Origin: JAAFJT01 sp043744275
GTDB lineage: Bacteria > Bacteroidota > Bacteroidia > Chitinophagales > Saprospiraceae
Direction: 5' to 3'
NCBI GenBank assembly: GCA_043744275.1
Contig: JAYTUY010000130.1
Span: 1-21,833 of the forward strand
Length of the DNA: 21,833 bases
In this document: positions 1 through 7,264 of the stretch, in pieces
Layout of the letters: every line of letters starts with the position of its first letter
Numbering within the stretch: the first letter of the stretch is position 1
Notes under the pieces: model-generated
The model's input: only the letters and a program-made list of their open reading frames with translations
Told to the model about the DNA's origin: nothing
Database searches by the model: none
Translations under genes and position numbers: made by a program

Positions 1-195
1 TATGAAGAAGGCGAAGACATTGATATTCATCAATTTATAAATGCAAAAGATTTAGATACTATTACCAAAGCTTTGCCTAAATTTGAAGAGCCATATAAAT
101 TGAGGGATATTTATGATTATTTTACAGAGATATTTCCTTTCGATCAACTTCGATTAGCGATTGCTTTTCACAATAAAAATAAGCAACAGGTTTAA
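1..195 (+). CDS. C-terminal end of an unidentified protein (5' truncated by window)
   Basis: The window opens inside an open frame (frame 1) that runs without a stop to TAA at 193-195 and gives 64 residues. The product is acidic and aromatic, starting YEEGEDIDIHQF and ending with a segment rich in Phe, Tyr and Ile (YDYFTEIFPFDQLRLAIAFH). I do not recognise a family. The stop lies only 17 bases before the methyltransferase start on the same strand, so the two are probably co-transcribed. Codon use looks like the neighbouring genes. Nothing firmer can be said without the upstream sequence. Confidence 0.6.
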   Translation, partial: YEEGEDIDIHQFINAKDLDTITKALPKFEEPYKLRDIYDYFTEIFPFDQLRLAIAFHNKNKQQV

Positions 196-212
196 CCCCT
201 GATTTAAATACG

Positions 213-965
213 ATGGAAAAAAATTACTATAAAGAATATTATCATCTCGAACGCTCGCATTGGTGGTTTCAGGCTCGGGCTGATATTTTGATGAGCCATA
301 TTGATAAAATTTTTAAAGGAAAAAAAGACTTGAAAATTTTAAATATTGGTGCAGCAACAGGTCGTTCATCCGAACTTTTGATGCAATTTGGAGAGGTCAT
401 GTCCTTGGAATATGATAAAGAATGCTACGAATTTGTTCATGAAAACCTCAAAATCCCTATAGTGAATGGCTCAATTCTCGAATTGCCTTTTGATGAAGAG
501 GCGTTTGATTTGGTTTGCGCTTTTGATGTCATCGAGCATGTTTCAGACGATTATTTGGCAGTGATGGAAATGCGGCGCGTGTGTAAAAAAGGCGGTGTGA
601 TATGTGTAACGGTGCCCGCTTATATGTTTTTATGGTCTGAACATGATGTCGTGAATCATCATTTTAGACGCTATACGGCTCGGATACTGAGGGGTGTGTT
701 TGGCAAAACTGATGAAAATATCTTTCATTCGTATTTTAATTTTTGGTTATTTTTTCCCATCGCTACTTTTCGATTGATTTCAAAAATTTCCCCTTTCAAA
801 AAGAAAAAAACGGCTTCGGAAACGGCTTCCGACTTCGGTGTACTGAGGGGGGGCTTCATCAATTCATTTTTTTACAATATCTTCAAATCTGAAAATATTT
901 TCCTTAAAAATTTTATCAAATTGCCTGTTGGGGTGTCTATTCTTTCGACTTGGAGAAAGAATTAA
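213..965 (+). CDS. Class I SAM-dependent methyltransferase
   Basis: This 250-residue cytoplasmic protein has the Methyltransf_11-type Rossmann layout. Motif I is ILNIGAATGRSSELL (about residues 42-56), an acidic residue follows strand 2 (LEYDKE), and motif IV with the helix after it is LVCAFDVIEHVSDD (about 99-112), a hallmark of this superfamily. The N-terminal EKNYYKEYYHLERSHWWFQAR resembles methyltransferases found near polysaccharide or glycosyltransferase genes, so a small-molecule, lipid or sugar substrate is likelier than nucleic acid, but the substrate cannot be read from sequence. ATG at 213 is 17 bases after the preceding stop. The stop codon overlaps the stop of the convergent LysE gene (shared TTAA at 962-965). 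Two copies of the ACTGAGGGG repeat lie in the gene, at 686-694 and 842-850, encoding ILRG and VLRG. Confidence 0.85.
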   Translation: MEKNYYKEYYHLERSHWWFQARADILMSHIDKIFKGKKDLKILNIGAATGRSSELLMQFGEVMSLEYDKECYEFVHENLKIPIVNGSILELPFDEEAFDLVCAFDVIEHVSDDYLAVMEMRRVCKKGGVICVTVPAYMFLWSEHDVVNHHFRRYTARILRGVFGKTDENIFHSYFNFWLFFPIATFRLISKISPFKKKKTASETASDFGVLRGGFINSFFYNIFKSENIFLKNFIKLPVGVSILSTWRKN

Positions 966-1591
966 ACATATCGGCTAATCAACAGCCAAATACCAAATCC
1001 TAAAAATAAAATACCTGACCCAATATTGATATATCGCAATACTTTCTCTGTCAACACTTTCCTAAGGCGGGCTGCAAAATAGGAAATAGCCAAGCTCGTA
1101 ATCGTAGCACATAGTAATGCGCCTGTGAAAAAACTAATGTTTTGATACGTTTCAAAATGGTATTTCGTTTTCAAAACGCCCACTGTACCCACCCACTCCA
1201 TAAAATTTGTTGGATTCAGAATATTGAGAAGAAAACCCTTGAAAAGATTTTGAAAAATGAGAGTTGTCAAGCTGATGTCTTTGGGTTGAGCAACTTTACT
1301 GCGGTTGAAAATAGTAATAATACCGAGCGTTATCAAAAATAATCCGCCGCCTAATTCTGCCCAAAAAGAAAAGTCAACGCCTTCAGGAATAAAAGCCTGT
1401 ACACCCGAATATGCCAATCCGAGCAATACCAAATCAGCCAATATGACACCAGCCGTGATAGGTATAGTTGAGCGAAAACCGCGTTCAAGGCTCGTTTTGA
1501 TGATGGTAAAAAAGACTGGACCAAGCGCAAAACTGAACAGAAATCCAATCGGAATGCCCGATAAAAATGCTTTGATTGAAAAATATTGCAA
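962..1591 (-). CDS. LysE/RhtB family amino-acid exporter
   Basis: A 209-residue inner-membrane protein with about six hydrophobic helices. The N-terminal signature FLSGIPIGFLFSFALGPVFFTIIKTSLERGFRS is typical of the LysE/RhtB/CadD translocators, which export amino acids or derivatives using the proton gradient. A second family-like block is NPTNFMEWVG (about residues 126-135). No ATG lies upstream of this block: an in-frame TAA lies a few codons upstream, and the only usable start is TTG at 1591, which I accept with some doubt. The gene is convergent with the methyltransferase and follows the MFS transporter on the same strand after a 130-base AT-rich gap. Substrate unknown. It contains no ACTGAGGGG copy. 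Confidence 0.85.
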   Translation of the reverse strand: MQYFSIKAFLSGIPIGFLFSFALGPVFFTIIKTSLERGFRSTIPITAGVILADLVLLGLAYSGVQAFIPEGVDFSFWAELGGGLFLITLGIITIFNRSKVAQPKDISLTTLIFQNLFKGFLLNILNPTNFMEWVGTVGVLKTKYHFETYQNISFFTGALLCATITSLAISYFAARLRKVLTEKVLRYINIGSGILFLGFGIWLLISRYV

Positions 1592-1721
1592 GTTTTGTAA
1601 CTTTTATGGTGATAAAAATTTAAACACAAATTGTTTAAATAAAAATTTTGTGCTTAATTTTAACTTGATTTAGAATTAAATTTGTTTTGGCAAAATTAAA
1701 ATTTGTTTTAAATAAAATGTT

Positions 1722-2957
1722 TTAACTTGTCTTTTTTCCTAAATACAAAAAACCTGTAAATGATATGCCACTCAAACCCACCAAAATCCACCACAAAGCT
1801 GTATAACCAAATGCCGCTATCACCTGCGTACCCACCATTGGGGCGACAACATTTGAAATGGAATAAGCCATTGTATAAAGTGCCAAGTACTGACCTTGAC
1901 GTTCTTGGCTGCCTTGTTTAGTTGCCCAACTGGTGCTAAAAGGCATAACGAAAATTTCACCGAAGGAAATAATAATCATATAAAAAGCCGCTAAAAACCA
2001 AGACATAGAAGCTGGCAACGTGAAGGCTAAATAAGAAACTGCGTAGCATAAAATACCCAAGCGTACAAACCACATCGGTGGGCGTTTGTTTTCAATGCGA
2101 TAAATGAGTGGCATTTCGAGAGTCATGACAGCGATGCCGTTGATGGCACTCATGATGCCAATTGTCGCTTCATTCCAACCATAAACTTGCTTGAAAAAAA
2201 CGGGTACTGTCCACATAATTTGCATAAAAACAGTCGCTCCGATAAATGTCGAAATCACAAAAAGAAGGTATTTTTTATCAAAATACGGTGATTTTGCTTG
2301 TATTTTACTTGATTTTTGAGTATTATACTGAGGGGGTATTTGTTTACCTTGATTTTCAACTGATGCTTCTTCTTTTTCTTTCAATTTAAAAATAATCATT
2401 GCTGCTGCGCCAAAACAAGTCAAAGCATCTACAATAAATAGCCATTCCCAACCCAAAGCGACGAGCAATCCACCGACAATTAAGGCAAATGAAATCGCTA
2501 AATTCACCGCTACACGCATAAGCGACATAGAGCGTGTCCGCGTCGCCTCTGTGCTATGCAGCTTGATGGCAACAGTATTTGCAGGACGAAACGCTTCGGC
2601 AGCTATGCCTACAAATGACAACCCAATGCATAAATGCCAAAAATCGCGTAGAAAAAGGGCTATCAAAAGCGACACGCCGTGCATCATAAGTGTCACCCAT
2701 TGCACCCGATAGTAGCCAAAACGGTCGGTCATAAAACCGCCTAAAAATGCCCCTGCAATAGAGCCAACGCCAAAGCATGACATAATATATCCAGCGTCTC
2801 TTATATTAAAATGCAGAGCTTGGGTCAAGTAAAGTGTGAGGAAACAAATAACCATCGCACCACTTCGATTTATTAAACTAACTGTCGATAAGAGCCAAAC
2901 TTCGCGCGGAAGCCCTCGAAAAGAATTTGTAAAACGAGCTATATTTTTTAACAACAT
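1722..2957 (-). CDS. MFS transporter (drug/solute efflux type)
   Basis: A 411-residue major facilitator superfamily protein with about 12 hydrophobic helices in two halves. A hydrophilic central loop (about residues 190-225, KLKEKEEASVENQ...) separates them. The loop between helices 2 and 3 carries GGFMTDRFGYYRVQ, matching the MFS motif A (G-x-x-x-D-R-x-G-R/Y-R). The first half contains RPANTVAIKLHS, as in MdtH/YfcJ-like efflux members. The likely role is proton-coupled efflux; substrate unknown. It starts at ATG 2957. One repeat copy (2327-2335, opposite strand to the gene) falls exactly in the variable central loop and encodes PPQY. The same strand and short spacing suggest it could be transcribed with LysE, but I found no clear promoter. 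Confidence 0.85.
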   Translation of the reverse strand: MLLKNIARFTNSFRGLPREVWLLSTVSLINRSGAMVICFLTLYLTQALHFNIRDAGYIMSCFGVGSIAGAFLGGFMTDRFGYYRVQWVTLMMHGVSLLIALFLRDFWHLCIGLSFVGIAAEAFRPANTVAIKLHSTEATRTRSMSLMRVAVNLAISFALIVGGLLVALGWEWLFIVDALTCFGAAAMIIFKLKEKEEASVENQGKQIPPQYNTQKSSKIQAKSPYFDKKYLLFVISTFIGATVFMQIMWTVPVFFKQVYGWNEATIGIMSAINGIAVMTLEMPLIYRIENKRPPMWFVRLGILCYAVSYLAFTLPASMSWFLAAFYMIIISFGEIFVMPFSTSWATKQGSQERQGQYLALYTMAYSISNVVAPMVGTQVIAAFGYTALWWILVGLSGISFTGFLYLGKKTS

Positions 2958-3047
2958 TTTGGGAAAGTAAGGGGTGATTTTATTTTAAAACAAATTGTTA
3001 ATTTTAAGCTAATCAATTGAAATTCAATGTTTTAACAAAAAAGAATG

Positions 3048-3935
3048 CTAATAATTCAAGACAGGATTCGCCTCATTGCTTGGATTCATGTTGAAAATAT
3101 TGGACATAAATTGGTACAAATCAGGCAGTAATTTTTGAAATCTTGCGGGAAACGAATAAAAATTAAATACGGCAACACCCCAGAGGTCAATATCTGTTAA
3201 ATTAAGAGTTGCTTCAATTTTAGGGCGACTGATACCACTCACGCGTTCAAAATCATCCCAAGCTTTTTCGTCCAAAATTGGATACGATACTGAGGGGTTC
3301 AAGAGGCGAAAAATACGCGCAAACTCGTACAAGCCCACGCTGAAAAAATCTTGTGGAGTATTAAATCCCTTTGTCAGAATATCAGAGGCAAAAAGTATCA
3401 CGCCATCTGGTTCATATATTTCAGAAGTATGAAAAACATCGCCATACTGAGGGGTAGGAAAGGGATGTGGGTAAATAATGATGTTTTCAAATTTACCTGT
3501 CAAAAAATTATTTTTCCCAAAAGTCACTTGTACTGCCATCGCTGCCACCGCCGCTTTGAGGTCTAAAGGCACCATTTTTCTATTAGCCGCCGCATCAGGA
3601 TCTTCAGGATGCACAGGTCGAATGAACTCATTACCGAGTAGATAAAGGGCTGTCCGTTCTCTAAAACGCTGCTTCAATTCAGGTGACAATTTTTGATAAA
3701 ATAAAAAATAATCATCTATAAACCGTTGAATTTTAATGTCTAACGGGGGCGGATTGCGTTTATACCACCACCAATTAATCTGTGGTGCCATGACATACGC
3801 CACAGCTAAAATGAGAAAAGGAAGAATACCCCATTTTGCCCAATCGCTATCATGCACGATATAAGGCAGAGCGAAAAAAAGAACAGCTAATAAGCCGAAA
3901 GGAATACCGATGATTTGCCAAGGTTTGAGTTTCAT
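3048..3935 (-). CDS. MtfA-like (M90) membrane protein with degenerate zinc motif
   Basis: A 295-residue protein from ATG at 3935; an alternative TTG at 3956 would add seven residues. Two N-terminal hydrophobic helices (about residues 7-25 and 35-50) are followed by a cytoplasmic domain. Its core, NIIIYPHPF, then HTSEIYEPDGVILFASDIL, then FFSVGLYEFARIF, follows the layout of the MtfA/M90 zinc peptidases, where the last block should read HEFAH. Here it reads YEFAR (about residues 203-207), so both zinc-binding histidines are replaced while the Glu is kept. The protein is therefore probably not an active metallopeptidase and may act as a scaffold or regulator. Family assignment is by motif spacing, so moderate. 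Two repeat copies lie inside (3289-3297 and 3446-3454), encoding NPSVS and TPQYG. Confidence 0.6.
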   Translation of the reverse strand: MKLKPWQIIGIPFGLLAVLFFALPYIVHDSDWAKWGILPFLILAVAYVMAPQINWWWYKRNPPPLDIKIQRFIDDYFLFYQKLSPELKQRFRERTALYLLGNEFIRPVHPEDPDAAANRKMVPLDLKAAVAAMAVQVTFGKNNFLTGKFENIIIYPHPFPTPQYGDVFHTSEIYEPDGVILFASDILTKGFNTPQDFFSVGLYEFARIFRLLNPSVSYPILDEKAWDDFERVSGISRPKIEATLNLTDIDLWGVAVFNFYSFPARFQKLLPDLYQFMSNIFNMNPSNEANPVLNY

Positions 3936-3989
3936 ATTTTTCAAATTTGCAAGCAAGGTAAAATTATTTTTAAAAAGAATTGAAAACTA

Positions 3990-4020
3990 TTTGCTTTTTA
4001 TGAAATCCCTTTTACCTTTG
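3990..4020 (+). promoter_or_regulatory. Bacteroidetes-type promoter for tRNA-Phe
   Basis: TTTG at 3990-3993 and TACCTTTG at 4013-4020 are 19 bases apart, an exact match to the Bacteroidetes primary-sigma consensus TTTG-N19-TAnnTTTG. Transcription would start near 4027, about 60 bases before the tRNA. Confidence 0.85.
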
Positions 4021-4087
4021 CACCGCTTTTGGAAGAGAAGCGAACATGGTGAAATCGCTGGATTAATAAAAATTGAATCTAACTATC

Positions 4088-4160
4088 GGTGAAGTAGCTC
4101 AGTCGGTAGAGCAAAGGACTGAAAATCCTTGTGTCGGGGGTTCGATTCCCTCTTTCACCA
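4088..4160 (+). tRNA. tRNA-Phe (GAA)
   Basis: A full cloverleaf can be drawn by hand. The acceptor stem is GGTGAAG with TTTCACC (one G-U pair), the D stem GCTC/GAGC, the anticodon stem AAGGA/TCCTT with loop CTGAAAA (anticodon GAA), and the T stem GGGGG/CCCTC (one G-U) with loop TTCGATT. The discriminator base is A at 4160. The next bases are CCT, so the full CCA is not encoded. It sits behind a consensus promoter and is followed 20 bases later by a terminator-like hairpin and then by the his leader. Confidence 0.97.
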
Positions 4161-4179
4161 CCTAATTTTCTTTCAAATA

Positions 4180-4202
4180 AGTGCCTGACTCGTTCAGGCA
4201 CT
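4180..4202 (+). terminator. Terminator-like hairpin after tRNA-Phe
   Basis: AGTGCCTGA (4180-4188) pairs with TCAGGCACT (4194-4202) around a five-base loop, followed by TTCTTTTTT. It probably ends the tRNA transcript. Only 33 bases separate it from the his leader ATG, so some read-through into his is possible. Confidence 0.8.
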
Positions 4203-4235
4203 TTCTTTTTTAAAAATTATTAGCTGTCAAAAAAT

Positions 4236-4292
4236 ATGAATTTAAAGAAACATCATCACCGTTTTGGATTGCTCGAACACAGCAAATGGTGA
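4236..4292 (+). CDS. hisL: Histidine leader peptide (attenuator ORF)
   Basis: An 18-codon frame encodes MNLKKHHHRFGLLEHSKW and stops with TGA at 4290-4292. Four of 18 codons are His, three in a row (4251-4259), directly upstream of mutually exclusive hairpins and of hisG. This is the layout of his leader peptides: when charged tRNA-His is scarce, the ribosome stalls on the His codons and changes the RNA fold. The sequence is unrelated to the enterobacterial HisL except for the His run. No Shine-Dalgarno site is visible, as usual in Bacteroidota. I saw no clear separate promoter between the tRNA-Phe terminator and this ATG. Confidence 0.8.
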   Translation: MNLKKHHHRFGLLEHSKW

Positions 4293-4372
4293 TGGCGTTT
4301 TATAAAATAAGATTAAATATTTTATAAAAATTCTCTAAAAGAGGCTTACCATTTACAAGGTAAGCCTCTTTT
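4254..4372 (+). promoter_or_regulatory. his operon attenuator (alternative hairpins)
   Basis: Segment 1 (4254-4264, CATCACCGTTT, covering His codons 2 and 3) pairs with segment 2 (4284-4294, AAATGGTGATG) over 11 positions including one G-U. Segment 2 also begins with AAATGGT (4284-4290), the exact complement of ACCATTT (4348-4354), which is the 3' end of the terminator's left arm plus its loop. A ribosome stalled on the His codons would cover segment 1 and free segment 2 to break the terminator. A ribosome that finishes the leader would let the terminator form. Between them lies another AT-rich inverted repeat (about 4299-4330). The pairing was worked out by eye. Confidence 0.72.
4337..4372 (+). 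terminator. Attenuator terminator upstream of hisG
   Basis: A perfect 14-bp stem, AAAAGAGGCTTACC (4337-4350) with its complement at 4359-4372, has an eight-base loop and is followed by CGTTTTAG. It lies between the leader peptide and hisG on the same strand, where only a conditional terminator makes sense. Confidence 0.85.
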
Positions 4373-4405
4373 CGTTTTAGGTAAAATTTTATTAACCACT
4401 GATTG

Positions 4406-4636
4406 TGCGAATAATGGTTTTGCCAAATGCATTCCTTCGGAAGAAAATGCCGTTAGGCATATAATATCGGTAGAAAGTGGTGAAAAATCTGTTGAAAGTC
4501 CCATAGGGACGATATATTTAATTAGAATATATCGTGGCTACGCCACTTTAACGTGCTTTTGATTTTTTTTACCGATATGCCATGCCTAACGGCATTTTCT
4601 TCCGAAGGAATGCATTCGGCAAACTCATTATCCGCA
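4406..4636. repeat. Long inverted-repeat element (MITE-like) between attenuator and hisG
   Basis: Arms of about 67 bases (4406-4472 and 4570-4636) are reverse complements with only a few mismatches. They share the uninterrupted block from GCATTCCTTCGG to GCCGTTAGGCAT. The core holds smaller palindromes: GTCCCATAGGGAC (4498-4510), an AT-rich stem (about 4511-4533), and GGCTACGCC. There is no reading frame of its own. A degraded partial match to the core lies at 21280-21301, so this is a dispersed repeat. The element separates the his attenuator from hisG, and its right end is 21 bases from the hisG ATG. One spurious hisG extension starts inside it. Non-autonomous mobile element or processed RNA hairpin are both possible. 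Confidence 0.75.
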
Positions 4637-4657
4637 TTGATTATCAATATTTTAAAA

Positions 4658-5518
4658 ATGAGTAAAAGACTAAAAATCGCCATTCAAAAATCGGGTCGCC
4701 TCAGCGAAGTATCGCTCGGCATCCTTAAAGAATGTGGCATCGATGTAAAAAATGGTAAGTCGGCTTTGTTGGCTTCCGCTTCCAATTTTCCCCTCGATGT
4801 GTTGTTCCTACGCGACGACGATATTCCCGAATATGTGCAGGATGGCATCGCTGATTTGGGTATCTTGGGAGAGAATGTTGTGGTAGAAAGTCAAGCGAAA
4901 ATTGACATTATTCGTCGGTTGGATTTCGGTAAATGTCGCTTGTCATTGGCAGTGCCAAAATCGGAGCAATATGCTGGTATTCAATACTTTATGAATAAAA
5001 AAATAGCCACATCTTACCCCAATATCCTCAACGAATACCTCACTGAAAACGGCATTATTTCAGAGGTGCATGAGATTAGTGGCTCGGTAGAAATAGCCCC
5101 CAATATTGGTTTGGCTGATGCCATTTGCGATATTGTTAGCTCGGGCAGTACACTCTTGAGCAATGGTTTGAAGGAGGTGCAAGTGATTATGAAATCCGAA
5201 GCGGTGATGGTGGCTAATCGAAATATTGATGCTGAGGGATGTCGAATTTTAGACAAATTATTGTTCCGCATCAATGCCGTGATGACGGCTAAAAGCAATA
5301 AATATGTCGTTTTGAATGCGCCAAATGAGTCCATTCCGAACATTGTCAAAGTCCTGCCTGGCATGAAAAGCCCGACGATAGTACCACTCGCGACTGAGGG
5401 GTGGTCGGCGATTCATTCCGTTTTGAATGAAGAAACTTTTTGGGATGTGATAGATGATTTGAAAGAGGCGGGTGCGCAAGGAATTTTGGTAGTGCCTATT
5501 GAAAAAATGATTGTTTAA
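4658..5518 (+). CDS. hisG: ATP phosphoribosyltransferase (long form)
   Basis: Catalyses the first, committed step of histidine synthesis, ATP + PRPP to phosphoribosyl-ATP. The 286 residues begin MSKRLKIAIQKSGRLSEVSL, matching the HisG N-terminus, and contain FLRDDDIPEYVQDGIADLGILGENVV and DAICDIVSSGSTLLSNGL (PRPP-binding region). The C-terminal 75 or so residues (NEETFWDVIDDLKEAGAQGILVVPIEKMI) are the ACT-like regulatory domain of long-form HisG, so it needs no HisZ and should be inhibited by histidine. I chose ATG at 4658 because the frame upstream, open back to 4553, lies within the inverted-repeat element and has no HisG similarity. The stop touches hisD (TAAATG), implying translational coupling. 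One repeat copy at 5393-5401 encodes ATEGW. Confidence 0.96.
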   Translation: MSKRLKIAIQKSGRLSEVSLGILKECGIDVKNGKSALLASASNFPLDVLFLRDDDIPEYVQDGIADLGILGENVVVESQAKIDIIRRLDFGKCRLSLAVPKSEQYAGIQYFMNKKIATSYPNILNEYLTENGIISEVHEISGSVEIAPNIGLADAICDIVSSGSTLLSNGLKEVQVIMKSEAVMVANRNIDAEGCRILDKLLFRINAVMTAKSNKYVVLNAPNESIPNIVKVLPGMKSPTIVPLATEGWSAIHSVLNEETFWDVIDDLKEAGAQGILVVPIEKMIV

Positions 5519-6817
5519 ATGAAAATATATAAAAATCTCAATCCAAGCGATTACGCCACTGTCTTGAAGCGTCCTGCGATAGACACCACATCGCTGTTTG
5601 GTTCTATCAGAAATATACTCAGCGATATTAAAATAAATGGTGATGCTGCGCTTAAAAAATATGCTTTACAATTTGACAATTTTGATTTAACAGAATTTGA
5701 AGTTTCAGAAAATGAAGTTCAACTCGCTGAAAATCAATTGGATACGCATCTAAAAAATGCTATTTTATTGGCTAAAAGCAATATTGAGCGTTTTCACAAA
5801 CGACAATTATCTGAACCTGAAATCATCGAAACAATGACGGGGATAAAATGCTGGCGCAAAAGTGTCGGCATTGAAAAAGTGGGCTTGTACATCCCAGGCG
5901 GCACGGCTCCCTTGTTTTCGACGGTCTTGATGCTCGGCGTTCCAGCACAATTGGTGGGTTGTAAAGAGGTGATTTTATGCACGCCTTGCAAGGCGGATGG
6001 GGTGATTCACCCAGCTATTTTATTTGCTGCTCAATCCGTCGGTATTTCTAAAGTGTATAAAATTGGCGGTGTTCAAGCGATAGGAGCAATGGCTTATGGC
6101 ACTGAGTCGGTGCCGCAAGTCTATAAAATTTTTGGACCGGGCAATCAGTACGTTACGGCGGCGAAACAGCTCATCAATACTGAGGGGGTTGCCATCGATA
6201 TGCCAGCGGGACCGAGCGAAGTGATGGTCATTGCCGATGATTCCGCGAACCCTACTTTCGTAGCGGCTGACTTATTGTCTCAAGCGGAACATGGTGTGGA
6301 TAGTCAAGTTGTCCTCGTGGCTTATAATGATATGATTGTAAAAAATATTTTGCAACATATTGATAATCAATTACTTGCGCTCAATCGGGCAGATATTGCC
6401 CGCCAAGCCTTAGACAATAGCGTTGCCATAATTGTAGAAGATGATGCCGAAGCGATGGCAATTTCTAATTATTATGCCCCCGAACATCTCATACTTTCCA
6501 CTCAAAATGCAGATGATTTAGCGGAGCAAGTGGTGAATGCAGGCTCAGTTTTCATCGGTCATTATTCGCCCGAATCAGTGGGAGATTATGCTTCTGGTAC
6601 GAATCATACGCTGCCGACGAATGGTTATGCGAAAGCCTACTCAGGTGTTTCGGTGGATAGTTTTGTTAAAAAAATCACTTATCAGCGGCTGGATACTGAG
6701 GGGTTAAAAAATATTGGCGCAGCGGTGATAGCGATGGCTGAGGCAGAGCAATTGGATGCTCATGCGAGGGCAGTGTCTATTAGATTGGAAACGTTAAAAA
6801 TTATCCTAAATGATTGA
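5519..6817 (+). CDS. hisD: Histidinol dehydrogenase
   Basis: Performs the last two steps of histidine synthesis, the NAD-dependent oxidation of L-histidinol to histidine, as a zinc enzyme. The 432 residues are full length. Landmarks are VGLYIPGGTAPLFSTVLML, GVQAIGAMAYGT, FGPGNQYVTAAK, IDMPAGPSEVMVIAD, LLSQAEHG (zinc ligand Gln and His), YYAPEHL, GDYASGTNHTLPT (Asp ligand) and the C-terminal LDAHARAV (His ligand). It abuts hisG with no gap and overlaps the next gene by eight bases, so hisG-hisD-GNAT form one translational unit. Two repeat copies (6179-6187 and 6695-6703) encode NTEGV and DTEGL; the first joins directly to the conserved AIDMPAGPSE block without damaging it. Confidence 0.97.
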   Translation: MKIYKNLNPSDYATVLKRPAIDTTSLFGSIRNILSDIKINGDAALKKYALQFDNFDLTEFEVSENEVQLAENQLDTHLKNAILLAKSNIERFHKRQLSEPEIIETMTGIKCWRKSVGIEKVGLYIPGGTAPLFSTVLMLGVPAQLVGCKEVILCTPCKADGVIHPAILFAAQSVGISKVYKIGGVQAIGAMAYGTESVPQVYKIFGPGNQYVTAAKQLINTEGVAIDMPAGPSEVMVIADDSANPTFVAADLLSQAEHGVDSQVVLVAYNDMIVKNILQHIDNQLLALNRADIARQALDNSVAIIVEDDAEAMAISNYYAPEHLILSTQNADDLAEQVVNAGSVFIGHYSPESVGDYASGTNHTLPTNGYAKAYSGVSVDSFVKKITYQRLDTEGLKNIGAAVIAMAEAEQLDAHARAVSIRLETLKIILND

Positions 6818-7250
6818 TATTCAACAAATTACAGACTTACGGCATTTAGATAAATTGGCTCACATCTTCGATTTGTACCGCCAATTCTATAAGCAAAATG
6901 GTGATATAAATTCAGCCAAATCATTTTTGAAAGAGCGCATAATTGCCTTAGAATCGGTTATTTTCGTCGCTTTTGAAGGCGATACGATTGTGGGATTTAC
7001 GCAATTGTACCCGACGTTTTCGTCCGTTACACTTCAAAGAAGTTGGATTTTAAATGACCTTTTTGTTTTGGACAATCAGCGAGGTAAAAATGTAGGTGCA
7101 CAGATATTAGAACATGCTAAAGATTTTGCTCGACAAACGGAAAGCAAAGGCTTGTATCTACAAACCGACGCCGATAATCCTGCTCAAAAACTTTATGAAA
7201 AATTGGGCTGGGAGCAGGATATGAGCCTTCAATATTTTTGGAAAGTTTAA
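6810..7250 (+). CDS. GNAT family N-acetyltransferase
   Basis: A 146-residue single-domain GNAT protein. It has the central strand pair FVAFEGDTIVGFTQLYPTFSS, then WILNDLFVLDNQRGKNVGAQILEHAKDFA, where QRGKNVG corresponds to the acetyl-CoA pyrophosphate loop (R/Q-x-x-G-x-G/A). The C-terminal block is LYLQTDADNPAQKLYEKLGWEQD, the usual N-x-x-A-x-x-L-Y-E-x-x-G-[FW] ending. The substrate is unknown. It overlaps hisD by eight bases (ATG at 6810), so it is made with the histidine enzymes, though no acetyltransferase is needed in the pathway. A side role such as protecting an intermediate or acylating an amine is guesswork. No ACTGAGGGG copy inside. Confidence 0.88.
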   Translation: MIDIQQITDLRHLDKLAHIFDLYRQFYKQNGDINSAKSFLKERIIALESVIFVAFEGDTIVGFTQLYPTFSSVTLQRSWILNDLFVLDNQRGKNVGAQILEHAKDFARQTESKGLYLQTDADNPAQKLYEKLGWEQDMSLQYFWKV

Positions 7251-7264
7251 GTTAATTTTAATTA

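Noticed and set aside
3936..3956. TTG start adding seven residues to the MtfA-like protein
   Set aside because: ATG at 3935 sits just before the first hydrophobic helix and needs no rare start codon.
4553..4657. N-terminal extension of hisG (35 extra residues)
   Set aside because: This segment lies inside the inverted-repeat element and encodes no HisG-like sequence. ATG 4658 begins the conserved MSKRLKIAIQKSGRL.
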